From contig QNDG01000134.1 in NCBI GenBank assembly GCA_003645915.1, forward strand, positions 1 through 5,575: 5,575 nucleotides of DNA, in the 5' to 3' direction. A program made the translations under genes and the position numbers. Origin of the DNA: Candidatus Zhuqueibacterota bacterium. Its GTDB lineage: Bacteria; Zhuqueibacterota; QNDG01. The notes beneath the pieces were generated by a model, which searched no databases, was not told the origin of the DNA, and saw nothing but the letters and a program-made list of their open reading frames with translations. Of this stretch, positions 1-5,575 are shown piece after piece; positions within the stretch are counted from its first letter, which is position 1, and the number at the start of each line of letters is the position of its first letter.

Positions 1-45
1 AAAATCATTATATCTATTGATAGGAATTCAGGAGGGCTGGTTTGA
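1..45 (+). CDS. Probable 3' end of an upstream gene (product unknown)
   Basis: Frame 1 is open from the window edge and reads KIIISIDRNSGGLV before a TGA at 43-45. That TGA overlaps the TTG start of the transporter gene at 42-44, giving a TTGA junction like the common ATGA overlap of translationally coupled genes. This arrangement is the main reason to think frame 1 is the end of a real gene. Frame 2 is also open to a TGA at 53-55, so the choice is not certain, and the stretch is too short to assign a family. If it is real, the transporter is the second or later gene of an operon whose promoter lies outside the window. Confidence 0.4.
   Translation, partial: KIIISIDRNSGGLV
31..36 (+). promoter_or_regulatory. 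Shine-Dalgarno that fixes the TTG start of the SSS transporter
   Basis: GGAGGG lies five bases before the TTG at 42-44, which is normal spacing. The first in-frame ATG, at 60-62, would be 23 bases away, too far for this site. The ATG at 52 is out of frame. The site therefore supports TTG as the initiation codon. Confidence 0.75.
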
Positions 46-1481
46 ACGTATATGAACAAATGACAGATCCGGTTGCTCTGACAATATTTATTTTCACACT
101 GCTTTTACCTGTTTTTGTCGGGATTATCACAACAAAAAGGACAAAAAACCAATCGGATTTTATTGTAGGCGGCAGGTCTATTAATAAATTCACAGTTGCC
201 TTGTCTGCCGTATCAACAGGAAGATCTTCATGGCTTGTTCTTGGTGTAAGCGGTATGGCATATACAATGGGTGTTGGAGCAGTCTGGGCAGTTGTGGGAT
301 ACATCACAGCAGAACTTTTCCAGTTTATTTTCATAGGAAGAAAACTAAGAGAACAGACTGAAAAATACGGTTCTTTAACTCTGCTTGATTATTTTGAAGA
401 ACGATTCAAGGATTCCAAAAATCTGATCAGGTCTGTGGGAGCTGTAATAATAATCATCTTTTTAACAGCATACGTTTCCGCACAATTCAATGCAGGAGCT
501 TCGTCATTAAGTACATCAATGAATATCCCGTTTTTATATGCAATTCTTATAAGCGCTGCTTTGATTCTGATATACATGGTTCTCGGAGGTTATATAGCAG
601 TTGTTTACAACGATATGATAAGAGCTGTTATCATGATTCTGGGGCTTGTTATTTTTCCTGTGATGGCAATAATAAAATTCGGAGGAATAAAGATTGTTCT
701 TGAAACTCTGAAGGCTCTTGATCCTTCCATGATTGATCCTTTTTCTTTAAGTGCAGGTATGATAATCGGATTTCTCGGAATTGGACTGGGCTCTCCGGGA
801 CAGCCTCACATTGTTGTCAGATACATGTCTGTAACAGATCCCGCCAAACTCAGAGATTCTGCTGTTATAGGAACAATCTGGAATGTTGTTATGGCCTGGG
901 GAGCGGTTTTTATAGGCCTTGCAGGCAGGGCTTTTGTCAATTCCGCTGCGGACCTGCCTGATAAAAATCCGGAAATGATATATCTTGTTCTTGCTTCAAA
1001 ATTATGCGGGCCTGTTCTTTACGGCCTTCTTGTAGGCGGAATTTTTGCAGCTATTCTTTCCACGGCAGATTCTCAGCTTCTTGTTGTTTCCAGTACTTTT
1101 GTAAGAGATATTTACGGAAAAATTCTGACAAAACGCAGAGAAAAAAACAGGATGTCCGATCTGACATTAAACAGAATAATTGTTGTTGCTGCCGGAATCT
1201 GCGCTGTTGTTCTCGGAATCCTTGCAAAGGATCTTATTTTCTGGCTGGTTCTCTTTGCATGGGGAGGACTGGGCGCATCAATAGGACCTGCGCTTATTTT
1301 TTCTCTGTTCTATGAAAAAACAACTGCAAAGGGGGTAGTTGCAGGAATGCTCACAGGAACAACAGTAACAATTATCTGGAAACTATTTATAAAAAATATA
1401 GTTAACATATACGAACTTATACCTGCCGTTCTGCTTGCATCTTTGGCAGTATGGGCTGTTTCAAAATTGACGAAAAAATAA
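42..1481 (+). CDS. PutP-like sodium/solute symporter (SSS) family transporter, substrate uncertain
   Basis: This is a 479-residue inner-membrane transporter with about 13 hydrophobic segments, the layout of the SSS family (LeuT fold). It aligns almost without gaps to what I recall of E. coli PutP. Matches include GGRS at 43-46 (PutP Arg40), ALSA at 53-56, TLLDYFEERF at 113-122, GQPHIVVRYM at 253-262, AAILSTADSQLL at 336-347 and GPALIFSL at 415-422. The Na2-site positions Ala337, Ser340 and Thr341 are kept, as are the counterparts of Trp59 (Trp64) and Tyr140 (Tyr144). PutP Asp55, important for Na+ coupling, is Gly60, and the next residue is Arg61. PutP Trp244 and Tyr248 correspond to Ile247 and Ser251. 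The fold is secure, but an automatic 'sodium/proline symporter' label would be an over-call, because both ion and substrate may differ. It starts at TTG with a strong Shine-Dalgarno and is followed 49 bases later by htpG with no terminator between, so the two may be cotranscribed. Confidence 0.93.
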   Translation: MNVYEQMTDPVALTIFIFTLLLPVFVGIITTKRTKNQSDFIVGGRSINKFTVALSAVSTGRSSWLVLGVSGMAYTMGVGAVWAVVGYITAELFQFIFIGRKLREQTEKYGSLTLLDYFEERFKDSKNLIRSVGAVIIIIFLTAYVSAQFNAGASSLSTSMNIPFLYAILISAALILIYMVLGGYIAVVYNDMIRAVIMILGLVIFPVMAIIKFGGIKIVLETLKALDPSMIDPFSLSAGMIIGFLGIGLGSPGQPHIVVRYMSVTDPAKLRDSAVIGTIWNVVMAWGAVFIGLAGRAFVNSAADLPDKNPEMIYLVLASKLCGPVLYGLLVGGIFAAILSTADSQLLVVSSTFVRDIYGKILTKRREKNRMSDLTLNRIIVVAAGICAVVLGILAKDLIFWLVLFAWGGLGASIGPALIFSLFYEKTTAKGVVAGMLTGTTVTIIWKLFIKNIVNIYELIPAVLLASLAVWAVSKLTKK

Positions 1482-1530
1482 AAATGAATTTTTAACTCCA
1501 GAATACTTTTGACAAACGGAGGAAAATCAA

Positions 1531-3456
1531 ATGAGCCAGGTAAAAGGAAAAACAGGAAATTACAAATTTAAAGCTGAAATAAATCAGCTTCTTGATATTC
1601 TTACTCATTCGCTTTATACGCATCGGGATGTGTTTATCAGAGAACTTATTTCAAATGCGGCAGATGCCTTAGATAAAGTTAAATTAAAAACCCTTCTCGG
1701 TGAAAAAATATGCGATGAAAATCTGGATCTTGAAATTAAAATCAGCATTGATAAAGATAAAAAAACATTTACTATTTCCGATACAGGAATCGGCATGACT
1801 GCCGAAGAGCTGAAAAAAAACATCGGAACAATAGCAAGATCCGGAACCGCGGATTTTATCAAGGCTGTTGCAGATTCCAAAGATAAAGATGTCTCTTTAA
1901 TCGGTAAATTCGGCGTTGGTTTTTACTCTGTTTTTATGGCAGCGGAAAAAGTGGAGATAAAAACAAAATCCGCTCAGCCCGATGAAACTGCATGCATTTG
2001 GAAAAGCGACGGAAAAGGCTCGTTTACAATTGAGGAAACTTCTGACAAAATAAAACGCGGCACAACAATCACAGCATTCCTGAAGGAAGATGCAGCCTCT
2101 TTTGCAGAAGAGTGGTCAGTAAAATCCGCAATAGAAAAATATTCAAATTTCGTACCTTTTCCAATACTTCTTAACGGAGAAAAAGTAAACACAATTTCCG
2201 CTATCTGGCGGGATCCCAAATCTTCGGTAAAGGAAAAAGATTACAAAGAATTTTACAAATTTATCTCTCACGGAGATGAAGACCCTGAAACATGGCTTCA
2301 TTTTTCTGCTGACGTTCCTCTTCAGTTTAACGCTTTATTGTTTGTTCCTAAAAAGAATATGGAGTTCCTGGGTTTTGGAAAACTTGAAGAAGGAGTTCAG
2401 CTTTTTGTAAAACGGGTTATGGTTGATCCTCACGCAAAAGAGGTCCTTCCAAATTACCTCAGGTTTTTAAGAGGAGTAGTTGAAAGCGATGACCTTCCCC
2501 TGAATATTTCAAGGGAAACCCTTCAGGAAAATCCCTATCTTATAAAAATCAAAAACACCCTGACGAGTAAAATTCTTTCGCATCTCAGCTCCCTTGCGGA
2601 AAAAGAACCTGAAAAATACAAAAAAATCTGGAATGAGTTCGGAAGAATATTAAAAGAAGGCTACAGCGATTTTCAGCATAAGGATCAGATTGCAGAGCTG
2701 TTCAGATTTGAATCTTCGGGAACAGAGGATAAGGACGAACTTATATCTCTGAAACAGTATGTTGAAAGAATGCCTGAGAATCAGGAAAAAATATATTTTC
2801 TTTCGGGGCAGTCCAGAGAATCTGTTGAAAAAAATCCTAATCTGGAAATTTTTAGAGACAAGGGTATTGAAGTTCTGTTCTGCTATGATCCCATTGACGA
2901 ATTTGCTCTTCCCGGGCTTTTCGAATTTTCCGGTAAGCAGATAATTTCCGTTGATCAGGCTGATATTGAAGAAATTAAAAAAATCAGCGGCACAAAACAG
3001 GACAAAAAAGAAATTGATGATGAAAAATTAAAAGTAGTGGAGAAGCTGACAAGAAGAATGAAAAATATTCTCGGAGACAGAATTGAGGACGTTAAGATTT
3101 CCGGCCGTCTTGTAAAAAGCCCTGCAATTCTGGTAAGCACAAACAAAACAATGTCAGCTCAGATGGAAAAAATAATGTCAATGCTTAATCAGGATACTGC
3201 AGTTTCTCCGAAAATTATGGAGATAAATAAAAAACATCCTCTGATTTTAAAAATGGCGGATATCTATAAAAACAATCCCAAAGATGCGGTTCTTTCGGAA
3301 CTGACAAACGGTCTTTATTTAACCGCATCACTGCTTGACGGCTCTGTTGACAAACCTGCAGAAATGGCGGAACATATTTTAAAGGTTGTAAACAGAGCAG
3401 CAGAACTCTATACAGATGAAACAAGGCCTTCAAACAGAACAGAAAAAAACAAATAA
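1531..3456 (+). CDS. htpG: Molecular chaperone HtpG (bacterial Hsp90)
   Basis: This is a complete 641-residue cytosolic ATP-dependent chaperone, close to the E. coli length of about 624, that works as a homodimer on late folding intermediates. The N-terminal GHKL ATPase domain (about 10-225) has the family signature YTHRDVFIREL at 29-39, with catalytic Glu38 and Mg-binding Asn42. It also has the ATP-binding DTGIGM at 84-89 (Asp84), GTIARSGT at 99-106 and the lid glycine motif GKFGVGFYS at 125-133. The middle domain (about 240-500) contains PLNISRETLQ at 323-332, where Arg328 matches the gamma-phosphate arginine. The C-terminal dimerisation domain (about 510-627) includes MEINKKHPLI at 563-572. 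There is no acidic eukaryotic-type linker and no MEEVD tail, as expected for bacteria. GGAGGA at 1518-1523 sits seven bases before the ATG. No CIRCE repeat is visible upstream. A weak promoter-like pair (TTGACG 1467-1472, TTTAAC 1491-1496) could give separate transcription but is not convincing. Confidence 0.98.
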   Translation: MSQVKGKTGNYKFKAEINQLLDILTHSLYTHRDVFIRELISNAADALDKVKLKTLLGEKICDENLDLEIKISIDKDKKTFTISDTGIGMTAEELKKNIGTIARSGTADFIKAVADSKDKDVSLIGKFGVGFYSVFMAAEKVEIKTKSAQPDETACIWKSDGKGSFTIEETSDKIKRGTTITAFLKEDAASFAEEWSVKSAIEKYSNFVPFPILLNGEKVNTISAIWRDPKSSVKEKDYKEFYKFISHGDEDPETWLHFSADVPLQFNALLFVPKKNMEFLGFGKLEEGVQLFVKRVMVDPHAKEVLPNYLRFLRGVVESDDLPLNISRETLQENPYLIKIKNTLTSKILSHLSSLAEKEPEKYKKIWNEFGRILKEGYSDFQHKDQIAELFRFESSGTEDKDELISLKQYVERMPENQEKIYFLSGQSRESVEKNPNLEIFRDKGIEVLFCYDPIDEFALPGLFEFSGKQIISVDQADIEEIKKISGTKQDKKEIDDEKLKVVEKLTRRMKNILGDRIEDVKISGRLVKSPAILVSTNKTMSAQMEKIMSMLNQDTAVSPKIMEINKKHPLILKMADIYKNNPKDAVLSELTNGLYLTASLLDGSVDKPAEMAEHILKVVNRAAELYTDETRPSNRTEKNK

Positions 3457-3490
3457 AAACATTTTATAATAGTTTGACAAAAAATTATCC

Positions 3491-3525
3491 GCGCCTCTTT
3501 TTATATCAGAGGCGCTTTCCTTTTT
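3491..3525 (+). terminator. Intrinsic terminator after htpG
   Basis: GCGCCTCT (3491-3498) and AGAGGCGC (3508-3515) form a perfect 8-bp GC-rich stem around a 9-base AT-rich loop. The stem is followed directly by TTTCCTTTTT (3516-3525). It lies 34 bases past the htpG stop and separates the transporter/htpG unit from the nuclease unit. On the other strand the T-tract is interrupted, so it should work mainly in the + direction. Confidence 0.9.
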
Positions 3526-3552
3526 ACATAAACGGAAAAAATCAGAACAGTA

Positions 3553-3582
3553 TTAACAAAAAAACAATCGGTTGCTTATTAT
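3553..3582 (+). promoter_or_regulatory. Candidate sigma70-type promoter for the nuclease-HAD unit
   Basis: TTAACA (3553-3558, five of six matches to the -35 consensus) and TATTAT (3577-3582, five of six to the -10 consensus) are separated by 18 bases. This predicts transcription from about 3589 and a leader of roughly 24 bases before the ATG at 3613. It lies between the htpG terminator and the next gene, where a promoter is needed. The region is AT-rich, so chance matches are likely; a second overlapping option is TTGCTT (3572-3577) with TAGATT (3595-3600). Confidence 0.45.
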
Positions 3583-3612
3583 AAATTTGTTTTATAGATT
3601 AAATAACACAAA

Positions 3613-5307
3613 ATGAACAAACCAACAAAAAATTCACACCGCTTTCCAGGTATATTTTTTAAAAAAGCCTGCTTACTGAGGTTTTTATTCGGAACAGGTG
3701 TACTTATCTCCGGTTTTTCCGGATCTGCTGATTTTAAAGAAATTTATCAGATCCAGGGTAAAGGTGACTGTTCACCTTTTAAAGGAAGAACTGTTTTTCT
3801 GAAAGATAATATTGTTACCGCTATATCAAAAAACGGTTTTTTTATTCAGACCCCTCCGCAGAGAAGTGACAACAATCCGGAAACATCCGACGGAATATTT
3901 GTTTATACAAAGGAGAAGCCGAAATTAAAAGCAGGCGATATTGTTGACGTAAAAGGAAGGGTCAAAGAATTTTATAATCTGACTGAAATCAGCATCCACG
4001 GAAAGCCGGTCATAAAAGGCCGCATAAAAAGCCTTCCGGAGTTTACTGCAATAGACCTGCTGGCCACAGAAAAAAACAATCTTGAAAAATTTGAAGGCAT
4101 GCTTGTATCAATACAAAACCTGCGCCTAACAGCCCCATCTGACAGATTTGGCGAGGCCTGGATTTCTTATACGCGGAAGAAAACACCAAAATCATCCTAC
4201 AGTGATGTACGTATAAAAATCGATCCTGACGGTATTGGAAGCAAAAACCTTATCTTTTTTTCCGGCACTGAAATAGGTTCTGTAAAAGGAGTCCTGAGTT
4301 ACTCCTACGGATCATACAAAATTTTACCTGTACAAATTTCAGGTATAAAAAAAAGAGCTTTTTCTCCTGTGCGAAAGAAAAGAATTAACGAATTTACAGC
4401 AGCTTCATTTAATTTGTACAGGATGTTTGACACTGAAGATGCACCGGATAAAAAAGATCCTGTATATTCTGGGAAAAAATATCAAACCTTTCTTAGAAAA
4501 CGGGCAGGCTATATTGTAAAAACATTATTGTGTCCGGACATAATTGCAGTGCAGGAAGTTGAGAATATCAGCACATTGGAAGATCTCTCCAAATGCATAA
4601 AAGTTATAAGCCCCAAAAACTCATACAAACCCTTTTTGATTAACGGAAACGACCCTTCGGGAATGAACATAGGATTTCTTGCAGGAAGCTCCGTTAAGGT
4701 GGATTCTGTTGTTCAGTATTACAAGAACTCTGTGTTTACATGGAAAAGCAAAAAACAGATTCTTTTTGACAGACCCCCTGTTGCTGTTTTCTGCCATCCT
4801 GAAAGCAGAAAAAAACTTAACCTTGCAGTAATATGCGTTCATCTGAGATCCAGAATTGGAATAAATTCAAAAGATTCTCTCAGGATAAAATTAAAAAGAT
4901 CAAAACAACTGGCATATCTTTTAAAATTGATCAATAACTTTCAGGATAATTACAGAAACATAAATCTTATTGTAACAGGTGACTTTAACACGGTTATTCA
5001 CAGCAGTTATTTTCCTGAGCAAGGTAGAAATTATATAAGAGAGCATAACCATCTTCTTTTTAACGCAAATTCATTAATTCAGAATGAAAAACGCTATTCT
5101 TTTATTTACAGAGGGGAAAGTACCTGTTTTGACTATATGTTCATATCAAAAAACATTGCAGACTGTGTAAGTAAAGTACAATTCGGAAGAGGAAACTGTG
5201 ACTCCCCGGAGCTTCTTAAAAACAATCCTGCTACAAATTTACGGGCATCAGACCATGACGCTGTTGTTATGTATCTTGATCTTAAATGTATTGGAGAAGG
5301 AAGATGA
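3613..5307 (+). CDS. Secreted nuclease: OB-fold plus endonuclease/exonuclease/phosphatase (EEP) domain
   Basis: This 564-residue protein is probably an exported, metal-dependent DNA/RNA-degrading enzyme of the predicted extracellular nuclease group (COG2374, ExeM/NucH-like). Residues 1-39 look like a Sec signal peptide: a long basic n-region with Lys17, Lys18 and Arg23, a hydrophobic core at about 24-35, and a possible cleavage after Ala39 (GSA/DF). Residues 45-140 match the YhcR-type OB-fold found before such nucleases, with GFFIQT at 75-80 and TSDGIFVYT at 91-99. The segment EGMLVSIQNL (161-170) is also typical of the group. The EEP domain spans about 260-556, with Asn267 in SFNLYRMFDT, metal-binding Glu315 in AVQEVEN, Arg387 in DRPPVA, His410 in VHLRS, Asp457 and Asn459 in GDFNT, Asp507 in FDYMF and Asp547/His548 in SDHDAV. 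All expected catalytic residues appear present. It lacks the LTD domain and C-terminal sorting tail of longer relatives. The ATG is the only plausible start upstream of the signal core, yet it has no Shine-Dalgarno. The mature part holds nine cysteines. The stop overlaps the next gene. Confidence 0.9.
   Translation: MNKPTKNSHRFPGIFFKKACLLRFLFGTGVLISGFSGSADFKEIYQIQGKGDCSPFKGRTVFLKDNIVTAISKNGFFIQTPPQRSDNNPETSDGIFVYTKEKPKLKAGDIVDVKGRVKEFYNLTEISIHGKPVIKGRIKSLPEFTAIDLLATEKNNLEKFEGMLVSIQNLRLTAPSDRFGEAWISYTRKKTPKSSYSDVRIKIDPDGIGSKNLIFFSGTEIGSVKGVLSYSYGSYKILPVQISGIKKRAFSPVRKKRINEFTAASFNLYRMFDTEDAPDKKDPVYSGKKYQTFLRKRAGYIVKTLLCPDIIAVQEVENISTLEDLSKCIKVISPKNSYKPFLINGNDPSGMNIGFLAGSSVKVDSVVQYYKNSVFTWKSKKQILFDRPPVAVFCHPESRKKLNLAVICVHLRSRIGINSKDSLRIKLKRSKQLAYLLKLINNFQDNYRNINLIVTGDFNTVIHSSYFPEQGRNYIREHNHLLFNANSLIQNEKRYSFIYRGESTCFDYMFISKNIADCVSKVQFGRGNCDSPELLKNNPATNLRASDHDAVVMYLDLKCIGEGR
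5293..5303 (+). promoter_or_regulatory. Shine-Dalgarno of the HAD gene, inside the nuclease 3' end
   Basis: The purine run GGAGAAGGAAG precedes the ATG at 5304, with GGAG seven bases away. It lies within the last codons of the nuclease gene and, with the ATGA overlap, indicates translational coupling. Confidence 0.7.
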
Positions 5308-5575
5308 TTAAAATTGACATTCCAGGATTAAAAAAGATAGATTTAAAATATCTGATTCTTGATTTTAACGGCACTCTTGCAAAGGACGGAATACTGATAA
5401 ACGGAGTAAAGGAAAAATTGATTAATCTTTCGGGGAAAATAGAAATTTATGTAGTAACTGCAGATACATTCGGTCTTGCAGGTTCAGAACTTAAATCCGT
5501 CCCATGTCAGCTTACAATAATAGATTCTAATGATCAAGCCAAAAAAAAAGAAAAATTTATAAAAAGACTTGGGAA
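5304..5575 (+). CDS. HAD-superfamily 'soluble P-type ATPase' protein (COG4087-like), partial
   Basis: The reading frame opens at ATG 5304-5306, overlapping the nuclease stop as ATGA, and stays open to the window edge for 90 codons. The protein begins MIKIDIPGLKKIDL, then a hydrophobic strand YLILD leads into DFNGTLAKDG at residues 20-29, the HAD motif I with nucleophile Asp20. A second strand ends in VVTADTFG (50-57), where Thr52 fits HAD motif II. This pattern matches, from memory, the short cytosolic HAD proteins labelled soluble P-type ATPase (COG4087), which have a phosphatase-like core and no membrane domain. Their substrate is not known to me. Asn22 stands where most HAD phosphatases have the acid/base Asp, which seems usual for this group. 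Motifs III and IV lie beyond the window, so activity cannot be judged. No signal peptide is seen. Confidence 0.85.
   Translation, partial: MIKIDIPGLKKIDLKYLILDFNGTLAKDGILINGVKEKLINLSGKIEIYVVTADTFGLAGSELKSVPCQLTIIDSNDQAKKKEKFIKRLG

Noticed and set aside
14..334. Minus-strand open frame of 106 codons opposite the transporter start
   Set aside because: It lies fully antisense to a gene with clear family motifs, has no recognisable motif or ribosome-binding site, and fits the pattern of a shadow frame.
1004..1315. Cysteine- and arginine-rich open frame of 103 codons inside the transporter gene
   Set aside because: It is an alternative frame over the conserved AAILSTADSQLL and GPALIFSL regions; its odd composition comes from that frame shift, not from a separate gene.
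1509..1514. TTGACA in the gap before htpG
   Set aside because: It abuts the ribosome-binding site, so any -10 would lie inside the coding region, and none is seen there.
3465..3479. Perfect TATAAT (3465-3470) and perfect TTGACA (3474-3479) just after htpG
   Set aside because: They are in the wrong order to form one promoter. TATAAT has no -35 match at 16-18 bases upstream, TTGACA has no -10 at the right distance, and any transcript would meet the terminator at 3491.
3670..3675. Possible lipoprotein cysteine (Cys20) in the nuclease signal region
   Set aside because: The cysteine comes before the hydrophobic core rather than after it, and the preceding residues (KKA) do not form a lipobox.
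1..5575. A new defence or mobile system
   Set aside because: No phage, transposase, CRISPR or toxin-antitoxin features and no repeats are visible. The nuclease has a secretion signal and intact classic EEP motifs, which fits an extracellular scavenging or DNA-degrading role better than intracellular defence.

Overview
The window is an AT-rich bacterial chromosome segment with all genes on the + strand. It holds four recognisable coding regions, the last cut by the window edge, plus the probable extreme 3' end of an upstream gene. Three of the four starts have strong purine-rich Shine-Dalgarno sequences. There are no tRNA or rRNA genes, insertion sequences, CRISPR arrays or long repeats. The gene set (sodium/solute symporter, bacterial HtpG, secreted OB-fold plus EEP nuclease, COG4087-type HAD protein) suggests a Gram-negative-type, possibly anaerobic bacterium of the Desulfobacterota/Spirochaetota kind. 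This placement is an inference; the sequence alone does not fix the phylum.

Layout. Positions 1-45 probably carry the end of an upstream gene whose TGA overlaps a TTG start (TTGA). Positions 42-1481 encode a PutP-like transporter of the sodium/solute symporter (SSS) family with a changed ion-site motif. After a 49-base gap without a terminator, 1531-3456 encodes a complete HtpG (bacterial Hsp90). A clear intrinsic terminator at 3491-3525 closes this first unit. A good sigma70-like promoter candidate (TTAACA-N18-TATTAT, 3553-3582) opens a second unit. That unit starts with a secreted endonuclease/exonuclease/phosphatase-fold nuclease (3613-5307), which has no visible Shine-Dalgarno. A HAD-family 'soluble P-type ATPase' protein follows with a 4-base ATGA overlap (from 5304) and runs off the window.

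How the genes fit together. The two units look independent: a transporter plus chaperone, then an exported nuclease plus a cytosolic phosphatase-fold protein. No common pathway is evident and I see no convincing new multi-gene system. The most interesting points are the transporter, where the conserved PutP Asp55 is Gly and the next residue is Arg with parts of the proline pocket also changed, and the tight coupling of a secreted nuclease with an enigmatic HAD protein whose first motif has Asn in place of the second Asp.
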